This document shows positions 1 through 12,212 of a DNA stretch of 64,000 bases, one piece after another. Position numbers and translations under genes: made by a program. Under the pieces are notes generated by a model. The model was given only the letters and a program-made list of their open reading frames with translations, searched no databases and was not told the origin of the DNA. Source of the stretch: Cokeromyces recurvatus. Lineage: Eukaryota; Mucoromycota; Mucoromycetes; Mucorales; Mucoraceae. The DNA lies in contig NW_026251401.1 in NCBI RefSeq assembly GCF_025118155.1, positions 62,001-126,000 of the forward strand, written 5' to 3'. Position 1 is the stretch's first letter; the number at the start of each line of letters is the position of its first letter.

Positions 1-338
1 TCATAATTTCCCAAAGATAAAAAAAACAGGTGTACCTCTTTAACGCAAGCTCAAATTAATATTTATGACATTAATTCTACTCCTTTTTCTGCCTTGGTTT
101 TTTTTTTCTTTTTTTACTTCCAATTCCATTTGCGATAAGCGAAACAAAGCATGTTTAAAATGCATAGCTCGTTATCTAATTAACATACATCTTTAGCATA
201 ATATTAAAAAGTTTAAAATAAAAAGTTACTTTTACATATTTTTTTTTTATTATCTAATTTTAACTTGAGATACATATTAAATAGCCGCCATCATATTCTA
301 GTTTTATTCTTCTTCTCTAAATTCGTGACATTGAAGAA
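1..338. other. AT-rich 5' flank of ALG11
   Basis: No gene is seen here. The stretch is rich in A and T runs and leads directly into the ALG11 start codon at 339. It probably holds that gene's promoter and 5' UTR, but no specific element can be defended. Confidence 0.5.
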
Positions 339-902
339 ATGATTCAATTTGTATTTGTTGCTTCTTTTTGTATAATAGCAACTATCCTAATCATTATTCA
401 ATTAGCCTTTTCAAAGCTTACAACTTCCATTAACAACACCAAAGAGAAACGCCGAATTCAATTATTGCAGGAACTAGGTCATCCTACTTTGACTAATGTT
501 AAGAGGCCTTTAATTTTAGGCTTCTTTCATCCTTATTGGTATACATCTTTAAAAATTAACCATTAAAAATTCTAGGAAATAATCGATTGATTTATATAGT
601 AATGCAGGCGGGGGAGGAGAACGTGTTCTTTGGACAGCTATTCGAGGTGTTCATAAAAAATATCCTCATGTTGTTTGCGTCGTATACACAGGAGATTTAG
701 AAGCCACAAAGGAACAAATCATTCAGAAAGTTAAGGTATTCTATATATGTGTATGTCTATGCATCTACTGTCTTAACTTGATTTCTTTTTTTATTATTAT
801 TATATAGAATAACTTTAACATCGAATTGGATCCTCATAGACTTACGTTTATTTATTTAACCAAAAGATACCTTGTCGAAGACTCCAGGTAAATATGCATG
901 CA

Positions 903-935
<33 letters not shown>

Positions 936-2199
936 CTTTGGTTTTTTTTTAATATCTTTATTTTTGTACAGATATCCTCGATTTACATTGATTCTTCAGA
1001 GTTTAGCATCAATTATTATTGGATATGAAGCTATTAGTAAACTTGTACCAGATGTCTTTTTTGGTTTGTAAAACTTTTTTTTTATACATGTATATATATA
1101 TTGTAAACACAGTTATGCTTATCAGTTTCAATTTAGACACAATGGGTTATGCATTTACTTACCCACTCGTTCATTACCTGACAAAAGTTAGAATTGTAAC
1201 CTATACACATTACCCTACAATTAGTTCTGATATGGTCAATCGAGTATATGAAAGAAGGGCTGCACACAATAACGACGCAAAATTAGCCTCAAGTATTATT
1301 TGGAGTACTGGAAAACTTTTGTAAGTTTGTGAAGAAGAAGAAAATGTATTCAAGGTGAATTTATTTATTTATTTTTTGGAGTTTAGTTATTATCGTATGT
1401 TTGCACGAATCTATGGTTATTGTGGTTCATTTGCAGAAATTGTAATGGTTAACTCAACATGGACAAAAGGACATATTGATCAACTATGGCGTACAAAATC
1501 AGTTATTGTTTATCCTCCATGTGATACTGAATCCCTTTGTAAATTGCCTTTAAAAGGACGCCAATCAAAAATTGTTAGTGTAGCTCAGTTCAGACCAGAA
1601 AAAGATCATTTATTACAATTAACATCATTTGCTAAACTTATTGAAAAATATCCCGAATGGAAGACAAAATCATTAGAACTTGTTTTAATTGGAAGTTCTA
1701 GAAATGAAGGTGATGCTATGAGAATTGATTGTTTAAAAAAACAAGCAAATGAGTTGGGAATTAAGGTATGAAAGTGAAAAGTATCTCAAAAAAAAAAAAT
1801 TGAACTATTCGATAGGATTTTGTTCGATTTGAAGTGAATGCACCCTATAGCGTCTTGGTATCCAATTTAGGAATGGCTAAAATTGGTCTACATACTATGT
1901 GGAATGAACACTTTGGTATTGGTGTAGTGGAATATATGGCTGCTGGATTAATTCCAGTGGCTCACAAATCGGGAGGGCCCAAGTTAGATATTGTAACCGA
2001 ATATGAAGGAAAGAGAACAGGCTTTTTAGCAGATTCTACAGATACATTTGCAGATTGCTTAAACGAAGCATTATCTCTTTCTGAGGAAGAGTATGTAGAA
2101 ATTGCATCTAATGCTCGTATGTCTGCTTCTCATAAATTTTCTGAAGATGCTTTTAATTCTGCTTTGTTGACTTGTTTACGCCCATGTTTAGATCAATAA
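339..2199 (+). CDS. ALG11: GDP-Man:Man3GlcNAc2-PP-dolichol alpha-1,2-mannosyltransferase (ALG11)
   Basis: Adds the fourth and fifth mannoses to the lipid-linked oligosaccharide on the cytosolic face of the ER, for N-glycosylation. Exons 339-538, 600-735, 808-887, 972-1063, 1137-1320, 1387-1765 and 1816-2199 give 484 residues, the usual ALG11 length. One N-terminal membrane helix (about residues 5-25) precedes a GT-B fold. The N-terminal domain shows [15 protein letters not shown], with the Cys codon split by intron 1. The C-terminal domain has the GT4 E-x7-E motif in EHFGIGVVE (Glu388 and Glu396). [10 protein letters not shown] and [11 protein letters not shown] are also typical of the family. 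Intron 3 contains a CATA tandem repeat. All introns are GT-AG and phases agree throughout. Assignment is from family motifs and is very likely correct. Confidence 0.95.
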
Positions 2200-2502
2200 A
2201 AAATGACTTTTACAAAATATACTATAAATAGTAACATCATCTTAAAATAAGTATACTTGTGTATTTTTTTTTTTTAAATTTTTCTTAGGTAATAACACTC
2301 TTCTAATCTATTTGCTTGGCAGGCTTATAATATAATAAGGGCGTAATTTAATGTTCATAGTGTTTAAACTCATCACTGAAACATCATTTACTATATTAGA
2401 AATCTTTTATTAGATACCCTCTTCTTCTACTTTTTTCTTCTTCTTTTATATACATATATCTACTATTTATTGCTATTTTCTTATATAAACTAATTTTTGA
2501 CT
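2200..2502. other. ALG11-MYO1 spacer
   Basis: This AT-rich tandem spacer holds the 3' end of the ALG11 transcript and the upstream region of the myosin gene. It is rich in CTTCTT-type pyrimidine tracts, and no coding potential was seen. Confidence 0.5.
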
Positions 2503-2995
2503 ATGAAAGTATGTTTTGATAATGATCATGATGATAGATACTCTTCATATTCATCTATTTCTTCTTTTTTTTTTTCTTTACTTTTTTTTTTCATTATAGC
2601 GTTTTGGAGGTGGCAAGAAAGGTGAAAAAAAGGTGATAAAGGCCAATAGGTCAATAAGGGCAGACTGGAAAGAAGGCATGAAGAAAAAGCAAGTAGGCAT
2701 GTCTGACATGACTTTGTTAACGAAAATTACAAATGAAGCCATTAATGATAACTTGGAATTACGTTGGAAGAATGGAGATATATACGTAAATGTCCAATGT
2801 ATTGTATAGAATACATGTATTTTATTGCTAATGTCGTTTATTAGACTTATATTGGACATGTGCTCATCAGTGTAAATCCTTTCAAAGATTTGGGAATTTA
2901 TACAGATGAAGTGTTGGAAAGTTATAAAGGGAAAAACTTGTTGGAGGTATAAAAAATAAATAAATATCTTTTTGACATTTGAAAGGTAAACTCAG

Positions 2996-3026
<31 letters not shown>

Positions 3027-3754
3027 GGTTACACCACATGTGTTTGCTATTGCTGAATCTGCATATCATCATATGAACAGTTATAAAGAAAATCAATGTA
3101 TTATTATTAGTGGTGAATCAGGTGCAGGTAAAACTGAAGCTGCCAAGAGAATTATGCAATATGTGGCTGCTGTATCAGAAGGCAAAAGTGCAGCTATCCA
3201 AGAAATTAAAGACATGGTCTTGGCTACTAATCCTTTATTGGAAAGTTTTGGTTGTGCAAAGACCCTTAGGAATAACAATTCTAGTCGACATGTAAAGCAA
3301 TACTATTCAAAATTACTTTATTGTATCTAATTCTTCTCTATCTTGTTGTTTTTTTCAATTAGGGTAAATATTTAGAAATTCAATTTAGTTTACAAGGCGA
3401 ACCTGTAGGTGCAATTATTACAAATTATTTGTTAGAAAAGGTATGTAAAAAAAAAACACAAGTCAATAGACAGTAAACTTATTTTACATACAGAATCGTG
3501 TAGTGGGACAAATAGAGAATGAAAGAAATTTCCACATCTTTTATCAACTTACAAAAGCTGCTCCATTGGAATATCAACGTAAAACGATATAGACTAAATA
3601 CATATTAAATAAACTAATTACTTTCTGTGTGTTTATTATTATTAATAGAACAATTTGGTATTCAAGGACCTGAAAGCTTTTTATATACAAGCCGTAGCAA
3701 CTGTTTAGAAGTTGAAGGTATTAATGATGCCAATGATTTTCAAGATACCTTAGT

Positions 3755-3794
<40 letters not shown>

Positions 3795-6700
3795 TTCATA
3801 ATATTGTATTGCATATTTACTTTGATAAATAGAAAGCTATGGATGTGATTGGCTTACAAAAAACTGAACAAAATGATATTTTCAAAATGTTATCTGTTAT
3901 TTTATGGCTTGGAAATATTATATTTACAGAAAATGAACAAGGTCATGCAATGGTTACTGATCCAGATGGTAAGTTTTTTTTTTCTTCTTTTAATAGGAAA
4001 AAAAAAAGAACTCTAATATTCTTATTTTTTATTTTTTATAGTTGTTAATTTTATTGCATACCTTACTCAGGTTGAATATGAGGATTTAAATAAGGCATTA
4101 ACCGTTCGTATTATGGAAACACAACATGGTGGACGTAGAGGAAGTGTCTACGAAGTACCTTTGAATATCACACAAGCATCCTCAGTTCGAGATGCACTTG
4201 CTAAATCTATTTATGAACGTCTCTTTGAATGGATCGTTGCACGAATCAATGTTTCACTTCAGGCTCGTGCTGCTGTTCAATACACAATGGGCGTACTTGA
4301 TATTTACGGTTTTGAAATCTTTGATAATAATAGTTTTGAACAACTCTGTATCAACTATGTGAATGAAAAATTGCAACAGATTTTTATTGAATTAACATTG
4401 AAAGCAGAACAAGAGGAATATGTAAGGGAACGTATTGAATGGACACCTATCAAGTTTTTTGACAATAAAGTAGTATGTGACTTGATCGAAGCTAAACGCC
4501 CACCTGGTATCTTTGCTGCCTTAAATGATGCGTGTGCTACTGCTCATGCTGATCCTGAGGCAGCTGATAATTCATTTGTACAACGTCTTGGATTTTTAGC
4601 CTCTAATCCACATTTTGAAGTGCGTGGATCTCAATTTTTAGTACGTCATTATGCAGGTGATGTCTATTATAGTATTGCAGGTATTACGGATAAGAACAAG
4701 GACGCTTTACTTAAGGATTTATTGGATCTTACTGCAAGCTCTAAAGACCCCTTTATTTCAACTACTTTGTTCCCCGAGCGTATTGATCCTAATTCAAAAA
4801 AGAGACCCCCTACTGCCAGTGATAAAATAAAACAATCGTGTAATGCACTTGTTGATAAACTCATGATGTGTCATCCCAGCTATATTCGAACCATTAAACC
4901 AAATGATAACCGAAGTTCAACTGAATATGATTCAAAACGTGTTTTACATCAAATCAAATATTTAGGTCTTTGTGAAAATATTCGTGTTCGTAGAGCTGGT
5001 TTTGCTTATAGAACAGTAAAGTATATAAACAAACAAACTATCAAACTCCTTTTTTTTTCTTTATTTATCATCATTACATATTTACAATTTAATTATTTTA
5101 GGACTTTGATAAATTTATGGAAAGATTCTATTTACTTAGTCCTGTAACAGGATATGCTGGCGACTATATATGGCAAGGTGATGCTCGTAGTGGTTGCTTG
5201 GAAATTCTAAAACATAATAATATACCAGCTGATGAATGGCAAATGGGTACAACAAAAGTATTTATCAAGCATCCAGAGACAGTAAGTTATATAATATTAT
5301 ACAATATCAAAATTAGAAACTAGTCAGCTAGATAGATAGTAATGGGTTTATTAGATTTTTGCATTGGAAGGATTAAGAGATAAATATTGGCATAACATGG
5401 CCATACGTATTCAGCGTGCCTGGAGAGCCCATGTCCGATACAAAAATGAATGTGCAGCCAAAATTCAAAGATTCTGGAGACAAAATAAATATAATATTGG
5501 TTATCTTCAGCTTCGAGATTATGGACACCAATTATTAGGAGGTCAAAAAGAACGTCGACGTTTTTCATTATTAAGTCAACGTATGTTTTTAGGTGATTAT
5601 CTCGATATAAAAAACAGCTCTGGATTAGCTACAATGATACGTAATGCCATCAACTTAAAGCCTGGAGAAGAAGTTTTGTTTAGTATGAAAGGCAGTATGC
5701 TTGTGCCAAGACCTATGCGATCTAGCATTCCTAGTCCTAGAACATTTGTATTGGTAAAAGAATAAACGAAAAAAAAAAAGAAAAAAAAAGAAAATAGGAA
5801 TAAAAATAGACGCAAACTAACTTTTTTAATAATACTAGACAAATCAAAATTTCCATATTGTGGTAGCTACTAAAAATGGAAAAACAATTCAAATGGTCGA
5901 TGAAAAGGTGCTGTCTCTCAATATCATTAGAAGCGTAAGCTTATCTACATTACGTGATGATTGGGTTGTCCTTCATCTTGACTCCTCACCCGATGGCAGT
6001 GATTGTATTATTTCATGTATTTTCAAGACAGAACTTATTGCAAGATTATCACAAATTACAAATGGTCGTATTAAAGTGAATATCACACCGCAAATCCAAT
6101 ACAAGAAGAAAGGTGGAAAGACAGTAACTATGAAATTCATTAAGGACGATAAGGTTCCTCGAGATGATACTTATAAAAGTCATGTTGTTCATGTACCTTC
6201 TGGAGAGCCTCCTTCTAGTCGTAAATATTTATTTTATAATGTCAGGGAAAAAAAAAAGAAATATTACTAATTTTCTAAATTAGAAACTCGTCCATCTGTT
6301 GCTAGAAAGTCAAAGCTGAATCCAAAAGCTAATACAAAACGACAGACTCCTAAAACAACGATGAAACAATCTACAACTGTTAGACCACCTGTAGCTAATT
6401 CTAATGGATCAGTTAATATTTATCCTAATTCAGTTGACACTACTGCTGCACCCATCGCTGCTCAAACAATGAACTCTAATATCAACAATAATAGACAAGC
6501 AGCCCCAACTTCTCCTCAAATCTCATCCCTTTCTTCTTCTCCTCCTCCCCCTCCCCCTGCTGTTACTGCAACAATAACTTCTATACCAATGTATAAAGCC
6601 ATATATCCATTTAATTCGCAGCAAGTTGGTGAACTCTCATTCGAAAAAGATGCAATCATGGAAATTATTGAAAAGGATGAAAATGGTAATTTTACAAAAA

Positions 6701-7324
6701 AATAAAATAAAATAAAATAAATAAATAAGGAAGTTTTTAACATATTTTATAGGTTGGTGGTTGGCTAAAATGAATGGTGTTGAAGGTTGGGTTCCTAGTA
6801 ATTATCTTGAAGAATATGTACCTCCTAAACCTTCTCCTCCTCCTCCTCCTCCAGTTAGAAGAAGAGCACCTCCCCCTATTCCTCAACAGCAACAGCAACA
6901 GCAACAGCAACAAATTACACAACTTCAAAATAATACACCAAATTATTTAAATCAATTCAATAGTAATCAAACAACAAATAATCCAACTGGTGGTGTGCCT
7001 TCATGGAAGAACACATCTGAAGCTAAGCCAGCTAATAACATGCAATCACCTCTACCTACTAATAGAAAGCCAGCACCCCCCATTACAGCACCTAAGCCTT
7101 CAGTTAATAGACCTAGTGTAGCAAAGGCTGAGTCAATAACTCCTCAAGCACCACCTCGAAGTAATAATCCAGCAGCACTTTCTTTAGCAGATGCTGTAAG
7201 TTATACATAGCTTATAAATTGTATGCATATTTAATAATTTTGTTTTGTTAAAAAAAAATAATAGATAAAAGCTAGAAGACAACAAGCTTTAAATAGTGAT
7301 GAAGATGAGGATGATGAATGGTAA
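2503..7324 (+). CDS. MYO1: Class I unconventional myosin (fungal MYO1/MYO3/MYO5 type)
   Basis: Actin-based motor that recruits and activates Arp2/3 at endocytic patches. Fifteen exons (2503-2508, 2600-2785, 2845-2946, 3028-3291, 3363-3440, 3494-3578, 3649-3752, 3833-3968, 4042-5015, 5102-5281, 5355-5753, 5839-6220, 6284-6685, 6753-7195, 7265-7324) give 1266 residues, normal for fungi. Visible parts: P-loop GESGAGKT (127-134), TEDS-site serine in GRRGSVYEV (about Ser355, the PAK/Ste20 target in the family), two IQ-like helices (about 720-765), basic TH1 tail (about 770-965), SH3 (about 1068-1122, ending [13 protein letters not shown]), proline-rich stretches, and an acidic C-terminus DEDEDDEW that binds Arp2/3. 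The start is a 6-nt first exon (ATG AAA) followed by GTATGT. It restores the expected basic N-terminus [13 protein letters not shown]. All phases match. Confidence 0.96.
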
Positions 7325-7514
7325 AAAAGTAATAATAGTAATAGCCCATTCTTTAGAAAATATATATGTATATATGTATATCATGCCCATGTATTCCAAT
7401 TTTTTAATAAATAGTATACAGTTTAGCGAGCCACCCATTAATTTTATTCATTTTGTTGATTTTTTTCTTCACGCTTAGCCTATTAGAAAAGAATTCAATA
7501 CATATAAATAATGT

Positions 7515-9166
7515 TTATCTTTTATATATGTATGTATACTTTACGGCAAAGAATGCTTCAATATCTTCTTTCGTAACAATCTTTCCTGTATCTTTGAAAG
7601 TCTCTAAAAAAGATTTAATGTCTGTTGCAAGTGATTTATAAGCCATTAAACTTTCTATCGCTTTGATTCGATCAACACATTGAAGCTGCTCCATTCCTAT
7701 TTCAAATAACGATTTTCCTGCATCTTCATCTTCTTCGGGTTCATATGTTTTCTCTTCCGCAAGTAGATATTCAACATGGTTTGCCTTGTACGCCTCTGCA
7801 CACTTGTAGAAAAAAAGGAAAAAGAAAAGGAAAGATATGAACAAAATTTATCGGCATTTTTTTTTTCTTCTTTTTCTTGTACATACCTCGGTACATTTAC
7901 ATAAAGCTTCACGCCAATTTTCTTGTAAGAAAATTTCAATATTATCATGTTCAGGTAGCAAAGTAATATCAACTACAAAATAGAAGAATAAACAATTTAT
8001 ACACTTTTCCTTCTTACATCTCTCTCTCTCTCTCTCCTTATATATATATCTGTGTATACAATATACCATTTTTGCAATCGTAGTCACTTTTCAATTTTTT
8101 AAATGTATTAGGAATTATATTATCTTTTTCCTCTTGATATTTTCGTTTTTCACCAGTTGATATATTGGGGTTTTCTGATGAATTAGTAGTATTATTTTCT
8201 AGCTCATCTGAAATTATATACGTTTCATTATTATTCGAAATCTGATAATTATTTTCTTCGGCTATCATAGAAGAAACATCGTCATCTCTTCTTGTTTCTT
8301 GTTCAGTCTCTTTATTGTCTTTCTTTATTAGTAATTCAGATAATATCCATGTATCTATACATTGATCACTTTTTGATAAACCAAAACTAAATTTTGAACT
8401 TTTACCATTCATTAAGAATGGGTATTTTTTCGTGCAGCTCCTACACACATAGCACTCAAAATCTTCTATTGTTTCAGGAATCTAGAAAAAAAAAAGACGC
8501 GTTCAATATTAGAAAACGCGAATATTTAATTCGTGACATTTACTTTTCCGATACAAGTATCATGAAACCAATCTTCACAGGCAATGCACTAATAAATATA
8601 TAAAATGAATAACACGAATAAAAATCAATCAATCAAAAAAAACATTATGTACTTGATACATCGTTCCTTCTTCTTTTTCAGGATTATAAAAAGTATCGCA
8701 TCTAAAACAGACACACACACACACACACAAAAATTAATTATATGTTTTCTTTGTGTTTCTATTATGAAAATCTAAACCTGCAATATCTGCCTTCAAAGTT
8801 ATGATTGTACTTATTTTCCTCATTTTTCTTAATAATCCTTTTTGCAGGTAATGTAAGTCTACAAGGATAATCATTTAATTTACCGGATAACCCACAATCG
8901 CACCTAAAATGACGTTTTGGAAATAATTCAAGCAAGTCATGTTCAGCATGGCAAGCAATTGAACAACTATAACATATGCCAGCGGGCTCATCGATGCTAC
9001 ATGTCTTGCAAGCATAAATCGGCTGTCGAATATATCCAAAAGGAAATGTACATTTTTCGAATTTACCAGGTAGAATACTTTGTGCATCTTTTTCAAGTTG
9101 TTCTTGTCGTTGAAGATAATCTAAAGCAGTGACTGTATTGTTATCATCGTCTGTTATTTTAGTCAT
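7515..9166 (-). CDS. UBR7: UBR7/Mlo2-like protein with UBR box and PHD finger
   Basis: Putative E3 ubiquitin ligase or chromatin-linked PHD protein, the counterpart of human UBR7 and fission-yeast Mlo2. Exons in reading order: 9166-8778, 8701-8653, 8588-8544, 8481-8067, 7972-7887, 7802-7515. They give 423 residues (human UBR7 has about 425). Residues about 35-90 form the UBR zinc box: KCTFPFGYIRQPIYACKTC, then CYSCSIACHAEHDLLELF, then FRCDCG. The atypical PHD follows as YCRCDTFYNP, CIACEDWFHDTCIG and CYVCRSC, assembled across three small exons. A weakly conserved Lys/Glu-rich linker follows. The end is a conserved helical region (SLFEIGMEQLQCVDRIKAIE, then SGKIVTKEDIEAFF-like) shared with UBR7. 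No RING or HECT domain is present, as usual for this subfamily, so direct ligase activity is inferred only. Confidence 0.93.
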
Positions 9167-9810
9167 TTTTTTTTTAAGAAATAATCAAATTAAAAAAAAA
9201 TAAAATAAAAAGAAAAAAAAGACTGAGATATAATAATGCGTCCATCATTGCCAAAATTGAAACTATTTTTTAACAGTCCCCAGCAGATGTAGTTCATAAC
9301 AACATTAAGGTAATCTCCCTGCATCTATCATTATAAGAACAGTAATGATTAATGAAAGAAATATCAGAGGCGTTCTTTAATGTTTTTAGTCTGCTCTACC
9401 GTAGTAGCTTATAGCTTTTGCTAGCTAAAATAAAAGGGAGGCCAATAAAATCCTGTTTTATTGTCTATCCTTCTCATTAGTTAGCATCTTCTTATTTCCT
9501 TCTATATGTCTTATACTTCTTTATATAGATGAGATCTATTTCTTACTATTTTATAGTTACTATAAAAAATCGAAAATAGAATGAAATACAAGTAATTTAC
9601 ATAACAATTATGACCCAAATTCTTTATTTTATACATAATCTATCTAAAATACACTTTATACATCTTCATTGCTCGACTTGATATATATTTTTTTTATAAA
9701 AGTTGTATGAAATTTGTTTTTAATAATTATAAAGCAATACCAGTCTTTTATTATGATTAATGATGCTAATAATAAATATACAAAATGCAAAGGTTTGTCT
9801 ATAGTGAATT
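9167..9810. other. Spacer between UBR7-like and F-box genes
   Basis: About 640 bp of non-coding DNA upstream of the UBR7-like gene and downstream of the F-box gene, both on the minus strand. It likely contains the UBR7 promoter. I see no RNA gene or repeat worth naming. Confidence 0.45.
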
Positions 9811-10730
9811 TTATTCCTCTTCCTCTTCTTCATCTTCTACATCAGTCCATTCATCCTCTAGTTGCTCTAATATTGATCCTTGATCAACATTGGATCGGCT
9901 TTCTTCAAATGTTGCCCTGTCATTTAGTGCTGGCCAAATGAACTGATTCATTCTTTCATCCAAAACTGAATCACTTACTATATTATAACATTCTTCTATA
10001 TTTATATACTTTAATGATTGACACTTTTCAGTTACTATTTTAATGCCAAGCTCAGTAATGAGTTGACAATCAGGTATATAAAGATGACTTAGGTGAACCA
10101 AATTAGTAGCTATTAAATTTAATGCTTGATCTGTGATACGGGTCGAACCCAGATAAAGTTTTTGAAGATTTGGACAAGTTGAAACGATTGCTTTGATTGA
10201 TTCATCGGTAATGAGCCTACATTGATCAATAGATAAGATTCGTAAGTGATGTAATGGTTTTAGAATTTTAATTAGTGCTTTATTTGTTCTACAATAAAAA
10301 AAACAAAAACAAACAAGACAATTAGTTTATACTCAAATAATACATGTGTTTATATATACATATATATATACATTTCAGTGTAATCTTACAATTGAGAGCA
10401 ATGATCTAAATTTAATAGTTCAAGATGAGATGTTTTCTCAGATATCATGAAAAGAATTTCATCAATTTTGGATGAGTCCCAACGATGGGGTACCATGTGT
10501 AGATCCAAGTATCTGACATGAGTGCCGTTAAGTAAAGTTAATGCATTTGCAAATGATTCAAATTTTCTAAATGTATCAAATTTAGGTGAACAAAACAAAA
10601 ATGGCGTCGATATCGTGTGCAATCTTTTACATGTCCGACTAAGCTGTAATAATGCCTGTTGATCATCCCGTAAGTAGGTTGTAATCTTTGCTAATATTTC
10701 GTATGCAAATCGTTTTTCCATCTGTAGCAA
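9811..10730 (-). CDS. F-box / leucine-rich repeat protein
   Basis: Probable substrate-recognition subunit of an SCF ubiquitin ligase. Two exons (10730-10390 and 10288-9811) give 272 residues. An N-terminal F-box-like helix bundle (about residues 5-45, FAYEILAKITTYL then LLQLSRTCKRLHTISTPFLF) precedes leucine-rich repeats of the AMN1/Grr1 style. Repeat cores include LDLHMVPHRW, LELLNLDHCSQLTNKAL, LRILSIDQCRLITDESI, LQKLYLGSTRITDQAL and LSHLYIPDCQLITELGI. The tail is strongly acidic and ends in a poly-Glu run. The intron has phase 2 and the frame is continuous. The first ATG at 10730 could be replaced by the one at 10721. The particular substrate cannot be deduced. Confidence 0.85.
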
Positions 10731-10866
10731 TTATAAAAAAAAAAGAGAGAGAATGGACTGATTGCTAATTCATTTATACATGCTTTTTTTTTATTATTAT
10801 TATTTAGTGCTGCTGGGCATTAATTTTATCACATGCCAGACATTTTTTTTTTTTAAGAAAAAAAGA

Positions 10867-11754
10867 TTAAACTATGATTACTCCTTTTGCTGCTAGCTCA
10901 GAAAGTGTAGCTTCCAATTGATCAGCATTGACAGGCTTCGTTCCTTCTTTAACAAGTATAGTCTTGAAACCAAACTTGATAGCATCTAAGCAGGTATATT
11001 TAACACAATAATCTGTAGCAAGACCTACAATGACTACAGTATCAATAAAATGCTGATATAATATTTTTGCCAAGGAAGTTATTTCTGAATAATTATTATC
11101 TGCAAATGCACCATAGGAATCAACATAAGGATTTACGCCCTTTTTGACTATAAAATCAATATCTTTTATATCAATTTCTTCTGAGATTTGAGCACCTAAA
11201 GAGTTTTGCTAATAATAATAATAATAATAATACAATATTAAAACATGAATGTGGTGGTTTTTTTTTTTCCTTTTTCTTCTTCTTCTTCTTCTACTACTAA
11301 TACATACTACGCAATGGTCAGGCCACATAACCTGAGTTATTGTAGTTCCTTCATATTCAATTTCTTTCGTTTCAAATACATTTATGTCTGAATGATTGGA
11401 TGCAAAACTGATATGATCTTTAGGATGCCAATCCTGTGTATATATTTAAAAAGAGAAAAAAAAGTCAATATATTATTTTATTTCTCACTTCTTATTTTTA
11501 TTACTTGTGAAGCTACAATTAAACCGTCTTTTTCTTTCACTTGTTGAATAAGCTTTTTAACTGGCTTTAAAATATCGAGTGAGTGAGCTACTGCAAGTGA
11601 TCCATTTTCAAGAAAGTCATTCTGTATATCCACTAAAATAAGGGCTATTTTTTCCTTTTTATTATTATCAAACTGTTTTTTTTAAAAAAAAACACACACA
11701 TATTTATTATTAATTATGTGACTCAATCTTAATTTTTCTTTAAAGCATTACCAT
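10867..11754 (-). CDS. PNC1: Nicotinamidase
   Basis: Hydrolyses nicotinamide to nicotinic acid in the NAD+ salvage pathway and so relieves sirtuin inhibition. Exons 11754-11752, 11672-11505, 11433-11308 and 11208-10867 give 212 residues (yeast Pnc1 has 216). The isochorismatase-fold catalytic triad is visible: Asp16 in LVDIQNDF, Lys122 in VKKGVNPY and Cys167 in GLATDYCV. Metal ligands sit in DWHPKDH (Asp58, His60) and WPDHCV (His97). The first exon is just the start codon: ATG is followed at once by GTAATG, and exon 2 opens with TTTGAT in phase 0. An intron-retaining transcript would start elsewhere, so this start is the only one giving the full fold. The donor after WPDHCV was chosen because GTATGT is stronger than the GTAGTA three bases earlier and restores the conserved Val. 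Confidence 0.93.
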
Positions 11755-11970
11755 TTTTATTTAGCAAAAGAAAATGTGAAATATATAAATAAATAAAAAT
11801 AAATATTTATATATTTACAGTTACTATTATTGTCCTTTAAAAAAAAAAAAGAAAAAAAGAAAAACCTCCGCTGTTTTTCTTGACGTGTTTCTTTGTACAT
11901 TCTGGGAAACTAGGTTGGGCCAATAAAAAAATAATTGGGTCATTCAAAAATTAAATTAGAACACGGATGT
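11755..11970. other. Upstream flank of PNC1
   Basis: AT-rich non-coding DNA with A runs (around 11838-11863). It lies between PNC1 and the repeat cluster that follows the Fanzor remnant and probably includes the PNC1 promoter. Confidence 0.4.
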
Positions 11971-12083
11971 AGAATTGGGACAGCAGCAGGAAAATTGGGA
12001 TAGAAATACGAAAATGGGACACCCAAGTGAAAAGGAAATATAGATGCGAAAATGGGACAGAGGAGAATAAGTTAAATTGAGAC
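11971..12083 (+). repeat. Cluster of short direct repeats (AAAATGGGAC type)
   Basis: At least five copies of a 10-11 bp motif near AAAATGGGAC lie in one orientation: 11971 (GAATTGGGAC), 11991 (AAAATTGGGA), 12011 (AAAATGGGAC), 12050 (AAAATGGGAC) and 12074 (AAATTGAGAC). Spacing is about 20-40 bp. The cluster lies 130-240 bp beyond the stop codon of the decayed Fanzor gene, on its 3' side. It may be subterminal repeats of the mobile element or part of its guide-RNA end. That link is inference from position only. Confidence 0.5.
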
Positions 12084-12212
12084 AAAATGTTAGATTTTTT
12101 CTGGAGGAAAAAAAAAAAAAAGAAATAGATACAGCATATCTGTAAATATCTAAACTTCTTTAACAAGAGAAACCGTGTACGAGACGGCGATATAAAAAAA
12201 GAACAAGACCTA

